Source: [Clostridium] scindens ATCC 35704
Lineage (GTDB): Bacteria; Bacillota; Clostridia; Lachnospirales; Lachnospiraceae
Assembly: GCF_004295125.1 (NCBI RefSeq)
Contig: NZ_CP036170.1
Location: 809,501 to 873,500, forward strand
DNA length: 64,000 bases
Reading direction: 5' to 3'
Both the position numbers and the translations under genes were made by a program. This document shows positions 25,107-33,127 of the stretch, piece after piece. Each line of letters opens with the position of its first letter. Within the stretch, counting starts at the first letter, position 1. Below the pieces are notes generated by a model. The model saw only the letters and a program-made list of their open reading frames with translations. It was not told where the DNA came from and did not search any database.

Positions 25107-25714
25107 CCTACAATGCCTGCTTTTTGGAAATGCTTTCTGAGCAACCGCTGGCCGAACAATGTACCGAGAATGGCAAGAACCGCAGTAATGACAACCCCCA
25201 GAAGCATCAGTGCCGGAGAAGTCACCATAGAGAGCTGCATGTTCAGAGTATTTGCATCAAAACCGCTGCTTGCTGCCATTTCCTGATAACTGTCCCAAGA
25301 CCACCATAACGGTACAGCACAGCCTACAAAATTTCCGATTGAGTTGACCATCCAGCCAATCCGGTTGCGAACTGCGCTTCGGTATGTATTCTTGCCAACC
25401 ATGCATAGCTCAGCAATGAGGGCTACAATCAAGAAATAGGGAACCAAGAACATATAACCCATAACGCCTTGGATTAGTCCATAAACCGTAGCCCATGCAA
25501 ACAACAATCCGTGTTTGTTGATGCGATTTGCCGCAACCAAATAAAAGGTTGCTCCGATAAATGCATCAATTCCAGCAGAACCGTACAAATATACTACTGG
25601 GAAAGGCAATGTAACCATACCAATCACCATTGCAATCGCAAAATTGATGACCATCATTGCGGCAATCGTCATAATATCTCGAATGCCAATTTTTTTCTTT
25701 ACCGTTTGTTCCAT
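25103..25714 (-). CDS. MptD-type ECF substrate-binding (S) component
   Basis: A 203-residue membrane protein with about six hydrophobic helices: IRDIMTIAAMMVINFAIAMV, PVVYLYGSAGIDAFIGATFY, WATVYGLIQGVMGYMFLVPY and a long C-terminal helix. It fits the MptD family (Trep_Strep type) of putative S components from Streptococcus and Clostridia, linked there to metal or siderophore uptake. It is the first gene of a six-gene operon (S, EcfT, EcfA, two ABC half-transporters, DtxR) preceded by a DtxR-type operator in a large dyad. Confidence 0.8.
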   Translation of the reverse strand: MEQTVKKKIGIRDIMTIAAMMVINFAIAMVIGMVTLPFPVVYLYGSAGIDAFIGATFYLVAANRINKHGLLFAWATVYGLIQGVMGYMFLVPYFLIVALIAELCMVGKNTYRSAVRNRIGWMVNSIGNFVGCAVPLWWSWDSYQEMAASSGFDANTLNMQLSMVTSPALMLLGVVITAVLAILGTLFGQRLLRKHFQKAGIVG

Positions 25715-25732
25715 TCCAGAACCCTCCTAAAA

Positions 25733-25778
25733 TAAAATAGTGGTGTGATTAGCAATAACTAACCGCACCACTATTTTA
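25733..25778. promoter_or_regulatory. 46-bp dyad containing a DtxR-type operator
   Basis: The core ATTAGCAATAACTAAC (25748-25763) matches the shared operator. It sits at the exact centre of a larger near-perfect dyad whose outer arms are TAAAATAGTGGTG and CACCACTATTTTA. It lies 19 bp upstream of the S component start and 63 bp beyond the end of the araC gene, so it could serve as operator and as terminator for a transcript entering from the araC side. Confidence 0.6.
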
Positions 25779-25840
25779 CAAAAGTTCGCATCCGCTAACT
25801 ACTCCAAAGGAAAAGATGAGCCCTGAAAACAGCCCAAAAG

Positions 25841-26797
25841 TTAATTCGATTTTTTTGCTTTACGATAATCCTTTGGAAGCAGTCCAAACACTTCTTGAAA
25901 AGCTCTCGCAAACTTACTAATATTTGAATATCCAAGTTCACCAGCTATTTGCGTGATGGATTGATCTGTTTCCTGCAAATAAACAGCCGCAAGATTCATT
26001 TTGTAATTTTTGATATGCGCATAGGGGGTGTCGCCATAAATCTGTTTGAAAATAGCCTGAAATGTGACTTTGCTCATTGGCTCTCTTTGCAAGAGTTCTT
26101 CTATGGATATTTTTTTGTCGAGGTTTTCTATAAGTTGTTGCCGGATACGCTTGATGATTTCAATTTGTTCCTTGGCATAATATGTTGCTTCATACTGATC
26201 TTCAATCCGCAGTTGTTTGATATGGTAAAACAATTCCAATAATTTAATACGGAAGTAATCTCTCCCTTCAATACCTTTTGCAGCGTACAATTCATCGAAG
26301 ATATGCAACAATCGCTGTGGTGTTCGACATAAAAACCAATTTTTTTCTAATTCCAATTCTCGCCCAAGTTCTAGAACATCAATGTTGTAGTAAGAAAAAA
26401 TTTGTTTTGTTTTCGCATCCACAGAATCTTTATCAATCACACAGCTCAATCCAACACTATATCCAAAGGGAAAAGAATATGCCGCAGGAATATTTGCAAG
26501 AGCATTGATGCAAAATTCTCCTTCTTTCATGTGGAAAACTTTGTTATTTCTTAGCTCAAACTCAACACGTCCTTTTTGGTAATGACGGATTTCAATGATA
26601 TTCTTATTAGGAATAGGCTCATGGAAAATATCTGAACAATTAAAATCCATAAAAATCAAGTCAATACCAGGGAAAAGGGCATAGTCATATAGGCTTCCTG
26701 TTCCATTGCATTTATACTCTACTTGAACATAATCATTATACTTATTTTTAATTACAGCATATTCCCCATACCATTCTGGTTTATGGAGTTCACTCAT
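25841..26797 (-). CDS. AraC-family transcriptional regulator
   Basis: A 318-residue regulator. The last 100 residues are the AraC DNA-binding domain with two helix-turn-helix units (LLQREPMSKVTFQAIFKQIY and ITQIAGELGYSNISKFARAF, then the GLLPKDYRK end). The N-terminal 200 residues are a poorly conserved sensing domain. AraC-type proteins such as YbtA sense siderophores and activate uptake genes in several bacteria, and this gene lies just upstream of the ECF/ABC import operon on the same strand. The start at 26797 (MSELHKPEW) is preferred to an in-frame GTG at 26809; a G-rich ribosome site lies before both. Confidence 0.88.
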   Translation of the reverse strand: MSELHKPEWYGEYAVIKNKYNDYVQVEYKCNGTGSLYDYALFPGIDLIFMDFNCSDIFHEPIPNKNIIEIRHYQKGRVEFELRNNKVFHMKEGEFCINALANIPAAYSFPFGYSVGLSCVIDKDSVDAKTKQIFSYYNIDVLELGRELELEKNWFLCRTPQRLLHIFDELYAAKGIEGRDYFRIKLLELFYHIKQLRIEDQYEATYYAKEQIEIIKRIRQQLIENLDKKISIEELLQREPMSKVTFQAIFKQIYGDTPYAHIKNYKMNLAAVYLQETDQSITQIAGELGYSNISKFARAFQEVFGLLPKDYRKAKKSN

Positions 26798-27021
26798 GCT
26801 CACTTCCACCCCCCTATCAGTTGATATAAACTAATTATATAATAGTTTTTTGGGTAGTTTAGTTATCAATTAGAAAGAATCACCCCGTGCTTAATTTTTA
26901 TTTGAGTAATACATCCTCGCTCTAATTCATTGGAAAGCAAATCATTGTAGAGTTGATTGAGGTAACAATTATTACATGTTATAACAAGATTTCACCTCTT
27001 TTCTTTTCCACGCAAAAGTAT

Positions 27022-27828
27022 CTATAATTTCAACTGTATCATCTTCACCATGCAGAACCGATCAGAAACCGCCATACTAACCTTTGTGGACAGCTTTAAG
27101 CCGTTTTTAGGGATGTAACGATAGTATGGTTCCTCACTAACTACCTTCACATTACCTCCGATCTTTGCTGCCAGCTCTTCCGCCGAATCTACATAAAAGA
27201 ACATCTGCGCCTCGGCATGGCCGACCTGTTTCATATATTTTTTCTTCATCATGGTCATGCCTCTCTTGTTTACCGTATCAAAAACAACTTCCATATTTCC
27301 AAATTGCCCAATCATACGCAGAAGGGCAATGACCTTATTTTCCTCAAAATAATGAAACAACCCGCCTGCAGTAACGAGAACAGGAGCATCAAGTACATCA
27401 TTGCGAACTTTTATGATCCAGTCCTTCACAAAGGCATCCCCGGAAATATAAAATTCCCGCTCCGGTTCGGAAAGAAGTCCTCGCCGGTATTCGATCACAT
27501 GAGGCAGATCCACGGCATACCAGTGTGTCTTTCCGTTATCACATCGGTGATAGGTTGTCTCCAGGCCACAGCCCAGCTGGACAATCACACCGTCCGGTCT
27601 GCGTTCCAGAAAAGACCGAATAAACCGATCCATATTGGCAGACCGGGAAGCAGAGGCCAAGAGGGTATACTGATTCTGCATATTCTGTTCGATCAAGTCT
27701 GAAGGCAGCTTTTTTTTCAATTCCAATGCTTTTTTATCATATAAAACTTGCGGACAATGCTCACTGGCGTAGATTCTTCCCAGCATAGGGATAAACAGGG
27801 TATCCTCCACAACGCCTAATTTTTGCAT
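27022..27828 (-). CDS. Class I SAM-dependent methyltransferase (LCM/TcmP-like)
   Basis: A 268-residue methyltransferase of the leucine carboxyl methyltransferase-like group. Motif I is VIVQLGCGLETTYHR, the acidic residue after strand 2 is in WYAVDLPHVIEYRR, and PVLVTAGGLFHYFEEN is motif IV/post I. Such proteins methylate small acids or polyketides. The start at 27828 (MQKLGV) has AAGGAGGACTGG upstream. It follows the second ABC pair by 24 bp and is probably in its operon, which suggests that it modifies the transported compound. The substrate is unknown. Confidence 0.8.
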   Translation of the reverse strand: MQKLGVVEDTLFIPMLGRIYASEHCPQVLYDKKALELKKKLPSDLIEQNMQNQYTLLASASRSANMDRFIRSFLERRPDGVIVQLGCGLETTYHRCDNGKTHWYAVDLPHVIEYRRGLLSEPEREFYISGDAFVKDWIIKVRNDVLDAPVLVTAGGLFHYFEENKVIALLRMIGQFGNMEVVFDTVNKRGMTMMKKKYMKQVGHAEAQMFFYVDSAEELAAKIGGNVKVVSEEPYYRYIPKNGLKLSTKVSMAVSDRFCMVKMIQLKL

Positions 27829-27851
27829 AACCAGTCCTCCTTTTTGCCTAT

Positions 27852-29585
27852 TTACGAAAGTTTCCAATTCTGGCTTTCTGTCTGCAGTTTTACCATATGG
27901 GCATACACACCATTTTTCTCTGCCAGATCCTTTGGTGATCCTTCTTCTGCCACGGTGCCATCAGAAAGGACAACGATCTTATCTGCTCCGGCTACAGTAC
28001 GCATCCTGTGGGCGATAACCAGAACGGTTTTATCTTCAATCAGACGGGAAAGGGCTGTCTGTATCAGAGTTTCATTCTCCACATCCAGGGAAGCAGTAGC
28101 TTCATCTAAAAGAATGATCGGCGCATTTTTCAGAAATGCACGGGCAATAGAGATACGCTGGCGCTCTCCGCCGGAAAGTTCACAGCCATTTTCCCCGATA
28201 TTAGTATGCCATCCATCCGGCAGTTTTTCCGCAAATTCATCCACATTGGCAAGTTTCGCAGCAGCAATGACCTGTTCATCTGTGGCGTCTTTGTTTCCGA
28301 TTCGGATATTTTCCAGAATCGTATTGTCAAACAGCGTAACATCCTGGAATACGATGGAATACAGAGAAAGCAGTGTTTCCGGGTCTATTCGGGATACATC
28401 CATCCCTCCCACGGTAATCTTTCCTCTGTTAATATCCCAGAACCTTGCAGCCAGCCTGGATACGGTTGTTTTTCCGCCGCCGGATGGGCCGACCAAAGCC
28501 GTAACCTCTCCCTGCTTTGCCGTAAAGAAAACATCTTTCAATACAGTTTCTCCGGTATTGTAGGCAAACCCAACATGGTCAAAGACAATATCATACCCCT
28601 GATTAGAAAGCCTGTCACTGCCTTGCTGGATCGGATGATCGAGAATCTCATTCATACGGGCAATATTGGTTCGTGTACTGATGACTGCCGCAAGATTCTG
28701 GAGTGCGCCCTGCAGAGGGTCATATAAACGGGATACTACCAGAAGGAACATAAAGAATGTAAGCACGGAGAGGCTTCCTTGCATGAGCAGAACAGCTCCT
28801 ACCAGCGCAACCGTTGCAATACCAAGCTTCAGCACCAGTGATGCGGAAACCACAAAAGCAGCAAGACCAAATTCATTGAGGATGGAACGATGCTCCACGG
28901 CACGGATCTTCTTTTCCAGCCCTTTTAAATATGCCTGCTCCGCATTATTTGCTTTCAGGTCACGAACCGTTTCAATACACTCCTGTATCCCGTCTGCGCA
29001 GGCCATCTTCACATCCATCGCTTTCTGATTCAGATTTTCCTGAATCTTTGCGGAAAATCCCACAATCGCAAAGGCAACCGGCAGAACCCATAAAGCAGCC
29101 AGTGCCATTCTCCAGTCCGTAAAGAGCAGACCGATGGAAATCAGAACCGTAGAAATGATTGAACCCGCAAGCTCAGGGATAAAATGCGAAAAACTCTGTT
29201 CCAGGAAGGTACAGTCCGCCATAATCGTACTGGTAAGATCGGCTAAATCCTTTTTTCCGAAAAAGGAAAGAGGGATTTTGCGCAGATGCTCTGCCAGAGT
29301 AATGCGGCGGATACCGCTTTCTTTGTAGGTGGCAAAGTAGGTCGCATTGTATTGAAAGAAAGTTGTCAGCAGAATCAGGCCAATACACACCACGCAGCCT
29401 GCCACATAAAATGGAATTTTCTCACTGGGAACACCTCCGTTCATCAAATCGCCAACCATGTAATATAAAAGTCCTACCGGGAACATAAAAGACAGATTTT
29501 GAAGAACACAGGCCAGGCAGCCTTTGATCAGGTCTTTTGCTCCCTGTTCAGACAGGGCATATTTTTTCTGCAGTTTTTTGATCAT
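27852..29585 (-). CDS. ABC half-transporter, second pair
   Basis: A 577-residue half-transporter, six membrane helices then an ATPase with Walker A GPSGGGKTT, signature LSGGERQR, Walker B IILLDEATASLD and AHR H-loop. It is clearly a paralogue of the 19362-21095 protein (SEQGAKDLIKGCLACVLQNL, LRKIPLSFFGKKDLADLTS against LRKLPMSFFNTKDLSDITT). Its partner gene ends 1 bp upstream. The direction (import of a siderophore or export of a drug) is not decided by sequence; the TetR gene upstream fits either. Confidence 0.85.
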   Translation of the reverse strand: MIKKLQKKYALSEQGAKDLIKGCLACVLQNLSFMFPVGLLYYMVGDLMNGGVPSEKIPFYVAGCVVCIGLILLTTFFQYNATYFATYKESGIRRITLAEHLRKIPLSFFGKKDLADLTSTIMADCTFLEQSFSHFIPELAGSIISTVLISIGLLFTDWRMALAALWVLPVAFAIVGFSAKIQENLNQKAMDVKMACADGIQECIETVRDLKANNAEQAYLKGLEKKIRAVEHRSILNEFGLAAFVVSASLVLKLGIATVALVGAVLLMQGSLSVLTFFMFLLVVSRLYDPLQGALQNLAAVISTRTNIARMNEILDHPIQQGSDRLSNQGYDIVFDHVGFAYNTGETVLKDVFFTAKQGEVTALVGPSGGGKTTVSRLAARFWDINRGKITVGGMDVSRIDPETLLSLYSIVFQDVTLFDNTILENIRIGNKDATDEQVIAAAKLANVDEFAEKLPDGWHTNIGENGCELSGGERQRISIARAFLKNAPIILLDEATASLDVENETLIQTALSRLIEDKTVLVIAHRMRTVAGADKIVVLSDGTVAEEGSPKDLAEKNGVYAHMVKLQTESQNWKLS

Positions 29586-29586
29586 A

Positions 29587-31359
29587 TCACTGCACCTCCT
29601 TTGTTACCTTCCATTGCACGGAAGTCTGGTAATTTTTCCACATACGGCTGAAAATGCCGTCTTTTGCAAGCAATTCGCGGCTGTTTCCGCACTCGGCAAC
29701 CCGTCCGTCCTGAATGACAAAAATCTGATCCACATTTGTTACGGTAGAAAGCCTATGGGCAATCATAATCACCGTCTTTCCCTCGGAAAGTTTTGAGAAA
29801 GCAGCCTGTACGCGGCTTTCGTTATCCGGGTCAGCAAAGGCAGTGGCTTCATCCAGAATGATGATCGGTGCATTTTTCAGCATCACACGGGCAATGGCAA
29901 TCCGCTGCTGCTCGCCGCCGGAAAGATAGACACCCTTTGTACCGATGACCGTATCCGCACCCTGTGGGAGTTTTTCCAGAATATCATCGCATTGTGCGTG
30001 ATGAAGGGCAGTCAGAACTTCCTCACGGGTAGCTTCCGGTTTCCCCATACGCACATTTTCCAGAATGGACGCCTTGATCAGACGGCTGTTCTGAAATACG
30101 AAAGACACCGTATTCATAAGTTCCTCTTTCGGGATGTCTTTCACATTGACACCACCGATTTTTACCATTCCGCTCTGGGGATCAAAGAAGCGGGAAACCA
30201 GGTTGGCAAGGGTTGTTTTACCACCGCCGGACAGGCCTACAAAAGCTACGGTTCGTCCTTCAGGAATGGTGAGTGAAATATCTTTTAATACTTCTTTTTC
30301 TCCATCATAGCTGAAACAAACCGATTTCAGTTCCACGGAAGCATTTTGCGGGTGCATTGGGTGTTTGGTTTCCTCCAGAGGCTTCAAATTCAAAACGCTG
30401 TCAATTCTCTGTAAAGCATCGTCTACGATCATGGCATTTTCACTTTGGAACATGATGCGTGTCAGTGTAACAGAAATAACCGGCGTAATAATGATATAGA
30501 AAATGAGATCCAGTAAGAAACCGGAAGTCACACCGTCTTGTGTAAGCAACAGTCCTCCGGCAATCAGTGTGGCAAAAACTCCGTTGATCGCAGCTGTATA
30601 GAACATCATCGGTATCCGAAGCTGCCTGGTATAGGCGATTACCCATACTTTATAGCGGTCAATGGAGTCTTTAAACTTCTTAAAGGAAAAGATAGTCTGG
30701 CCAAAGGTTTTTACTACCGGAATACCGCGGACATACTCTACCGCTTCATTGGACATATCATCCAGCGCATTCTGATATTCTTTCATCCTTTCCTGCATCT
30801 GCTTTCCGGTCATTGTCATCATGATCAGAAAACCCAGCACAACCGGAACAAGGCTCAATAACCCCAGTCTCCAGTCAAATGCAAACAACAGCACCAAAAG
30901 ACCGCATGGAGTTGCGATGGCATTGGCTCTGTCAGGAAGCTGGTGAGCAAGATAGGTTTCAGTAGCTGCGCTGGATTCGTTGACGATTTTGCGCAGTTTT
31001 CCGCTGCCAAAACTCTCGGCAAACCCAAGGGGCAGCTTAACAATATGCTCCATGGTCTGGATGCGTAAGTTTGTGGCAATCCGAAATGCACCTTTATGGG
31101 AGCACATAAGCCCGGCTATGTAGACAAGTACCCCAATGACTGCAAACAGCACTGCCATCCAACCGTTTTGGGGAAGTTCTTGCGCCTGGCTGAAATTCGG
31201 TGTCACCTCCAGTACTTCCTTGATCATTTTCCAGATGTAATAGAACGGCACCAGGGCAATCAGGGCACTGATGGCAGAAAGCACCCAGGAAGCATAGGTC
31301 AGGTACTTATGGCTGCCTGCAATTTCCAGCAGGCGTGATAAATTGGATTGTTTTTTCAA
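29587..31359 (-). CDS. ABC half-transporter, second pair, altered D-loop partner
   Basis: A 590-residue partner of the preceding gene. The ATPase has Walker A GLSGGGKTT (Leu for the usual Pro/Arg), signature LSGGEQQR and Walker B IIILDEATAFADPDNE with an FAD D-loop in place of SLD, the same asymmetry as in the first pair. TTG 31359 is the start, with AAGGAGGAATTTTT upstream. A DtxR-like palindrome lies 72 bp upstream, so this operon is probably metal-regulated as well as TetR-linked. Confidence 0.85.
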   Translation of the reverse strand: MKKQSNLSRLLEIAGSHKYLTYASWVLSAISALIALVPFYYIWKMIKEVLEVTPNFSQAQELPQNGWMAVLFAVIGVLVYIAGLMCSHKGAFRIATNLRIQTMEHIVKLPLGFAESFGSGKLRKIVNESSAATETYLAHQLPDRANAIATPCGLLVLLFAFDWRLGLLSLVPVVLGFLIMMTMTGKQMQERMKEYQNALDDMSNEAVEYVRGIPVVKTFGQTIFSFKKFKDSIDRYKVWVIAYTRQLRIPMMFYTAAINGVFATLIAGGLLLTQDGVTSGFLLDLIFYIIITPVISVTLTRIMFQSENAMIVDDALQRIDSVLNLKPLEETKHPMHPQNASVELKSVCFSYDGEKEVLKDISLTIPEGRTVAFVGLSGGGKTTLANLVSRFFDPQSGMVKIGGVNVKDIPKEELMNTVSFVFQNSRLIKASILENVRMGKPEATREEVLTALHHAQCDDILEKLPQGADTVIGTKGVYLSGGEQQRIAIARVMLKNAPIIILDEATAFADPDNESRVQAAFSKLSEGKTVIMIAHRLSTVTNVDQIFVIQDGRVAECGNSRELLAKDGIFSRMWKNYQTSVQWKVTKEVQ

Positions 31360-31430
31360 AAAAATTCCTCCTTTTCTTTGTGTTTATGATAAAGAGAACA
31401 TCGTTGTGTTCTTACAATATCCAAATTCAT

Positions 31431-31446
31431 GTTAGTTGTGGCTAAC
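31431..31446. promoter_or_regulatory. DtxR-type operator before second ABC pair
   Basis: GTTAGTTGTGGCTAAC is a palindrome with one mismatch, matching the shared motif. It lies between the tetR stop and the ABC operon start. Confidence 0.6.
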
Positions 31447-31469
31447 TATCAGGTAAAAATTATAAGGCA

Positions 31470-32093
31470 TTACTGCCCCATAATTTTCATCCATCCCGCC
31501 GTATAAAAGGCGCGCATTTCTCTGACATAGTTTTCGGCATCTTTGAGCGGCATTTCGTGGATGATCAATTCAAAAAAAGTATGAAACATTCCGGTGATCA
31601 GAATATGCTCCAAGGAAAGATCGATATGCGGAGAGGGCCTTCCAAGCTTCCTTAAAACCTCCTGATAGGCATGAGTCCCTTCCACTTCAATCTCCACCAT
31701 TTCATCAATTAGCCCGTCAAATTTTGTTCCTTCCGAACAGACAAGGATCAGTTTACATTCCTCTAAATGCTCATACGCATAATGGAGAATATCATCCATG
31801 CAAAGCCCCGAAATTTCACTCATGACTTCCGGCTGCCTGGCAGCTGGTAGTTCGGCAAACTCCTGCTGTGCCTTTATAAAACGGTTGAGAATATATTCGT
31901 AATGCTCACCAACGATGGCTTCAAAAAGTTCTTCTTTACTTTTATAATATCCGTAAAAGGCTCCGGTAGTCATTCCCACGGATTTCACAATATTCCGCAG
32001 GGAAGCGTCTTTATATCCTTTTTCTAAAAATTCCGCTTTCGCTGCCCGGTGGATATTTTCTAAAGTCGTTCCATTTCCGTTTATTTTGCACAC
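31470..32093 (-). CDS. TetR-family transcriptional regulator
   Basis: A 207-residue regulator. Its N-terminal domain has the TetR helix-turn-helix (NIHRAAKAEFLEKGYKDASL, IVKSVGMTTGAFYGYYKSKE, ELFEAIVGEHY), and the rest is a helical ligand domain. It is upstream of, and codirectional with, the second ABC pair. A 28-bp palindrome directly behind its promoter is the likely autoregulatory site. The start is uncertain: GTG 32093 is only 2 bases from GGAGG, whereas an in-frame ATA at 32081 is at ideal distance; no ATG is suitable. Confidence 0.88.
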   Translation of the reverse strand: MCKINGNGTTLENIHRAAKAEFLEKGYKDASLRNIVKSVGMTTGAFYGYYKSKEELFEAIVGEHYEYILNRFIKAQQEFAELPAARQPEVMSEISGLCMDDILHYAYEHLEECKLILVCSEGTKFDGLIDEMVEIEVEGTHAYQEVLRKLGRPSPHIDLSLEHILITGMFHTFFELIIHEMPLKDAENYVREMRAFYTAGWMKIMGQ

Positions 32094-32099
32094 CTCCTA

Positions 32100-32127
32100 T
32101 ATAACAGCGCTATATAACGCTGTTATA
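32100..32127. promoter_or_regulatory. Palindromic operator before tetR
   Basis: TATAACAGCG and CGCTGTTATA form perfect 10-bp arms around an 8-bp AT spacer. It lies between the -10 box and the tetR start, the usual place for TetR self-repression. Confidence 0.7.
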
Positions 32128-32156
32128 ATTTTAATCTCTAAAAAAGATTTTGTCAA
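32128..32156 (-). promoter_or_regulatory. Sigma-A promoter of tetR
   Basis: On the minus strand TTGACA (32151-32156) and TAAAAT (32128-32133) are separated by 17 bp, close to the consensus. It abuts the palindromic operator. Confidence 0.65.
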
Positions 32157-32338
32157 GAGCAACAGGAAATAGTTGCATAAAAACAGCAATCCAAACATCA
32201 TTCTGCACTTTATTACTGATAAAATTTTTAAATACTGGTTTTGACAACAGTTTTATTTTTTCTAATAAATGATAAGCAGGGCGGAGTTTGTTCACACACC
32301 CTGCTTTATGATTATCATAGATTATTCAAAGATCTTTT

Positions 32339-32634
32339 TCACTTTTCTTTCAGCCTGTCCATGCGCCTGCAAACCGCCTTTTCGGTAATCTTCAGATACC
32401 TGGCTATTTCATGAGTGCTATACCCCTGGATCTTCATCAGAACGATCTGAGGGTAAGCCTGTCCACTGTGATCAGCACATGATACAATTCCTGATTTTCA
32501 ATATGAGCCAGGAAATCCTGTACTGTTTTCGGTTCTGCCTGATCGGTGGACGCTGCTACGGTATCCAGATATGTACCTGTTTCCTGCACACGCTCGTAAT
32601 AGCGTCTGTCTCAATTAAATGCCTGACGGTCATA
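32339..32634 (-). pseudogene. Broken sigma-70-like regulator of conjugative elements
   Basis: Conceptual translation on the minus strand gives RRYYERVQETGTYLDT, DQAEPKTVQDFLAHIENQEL and, after a frameshift near 32455, QIVLMKIQGYSTHEIARYLK with ITEKAVCRRMDRLKEK. The last part is a sigma region-4-type helix-turn-helix. An in-frame TGA follows FN near 32613, and the two halves are in different frames. Similar small sigma-like proteins occur in Clostridia conjugative transposons. This relic suggests that the element descends from, or absorbed, a larger conjugative element. The rest of 32157-32822 shows no other gene. Confidence 0.6.
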
Positions 32635-32822
32635 AAGACGGCATACACTGAGTTGACCGTAGGATAAGTTGCTCAAACAGTAGGATATTCCACTTCAAGC
32701 CGATTTGCGGAATTATTCCGCAAAAGCACTGGACTGTTGCCATTAGAGTACAGAAAAACCGCATAGCGAAAGTAAATTGAGCGCCTGGGAAAATCGAATT
32801 TCATTGACAAAGCCATCAAGCC

Positions 32823-32923
32823 GGTTATACCGAAAGTCAGATTATCCCGAATACTTCAAAGGAAGCCAGCAATAGAGGCATTTCTTAGAGAAATATTCGG
32901 GATAACTTTTTTGATATTTACAC
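32823..32923 (+). repeat. RIT left terminal inverted repeat, 101 bp
   Basis: Starts GGTTATACCGAAAGTCAG and ends GATATTTACAC. It contains two oppositely oriented copies of the core TTATCCCGAA (near 32845 and 32896). It is the exact reverse complement of 37655-37755. Confidence 0.9.
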
Positions 32924-33073
32924 TATTGGTTTCCGGGGATTTTCGGTTTAGACAAAACAATTCGGGATAATTTTTCTTTGTATCACAAACTGTAAAATCT
33001 CCTTAATGTTTCCTCGTTCCGATATAAGCAGCCGTATATCAAGTATATGGCAAAAATATACTTCTAAAAAACA

Positions 33074-33116
33074 GAAATCCCATACTACCATTTTAATATA
33101 ATAGTCTGGGGTTTCT
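33074..33116 (-). terminator. Terminator of the RIT passenger gene
   Basis: GAAATCCCATACTA and TAGTCTGGGGTTTC pair imperfectly (two mismatches, including wobble pairs) around an AT loop, 12 bp after the passenger gene stop. Confidence 0.5.
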
Positions 33117-33127
33117 ATTTTTACTTC

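Noticed and set aside
32479-32667. 62-codon plus-strand frame
   Set aside because: It is antisense to the broken sigma-like gene, whose minus-strand translation is clearly protein-like.
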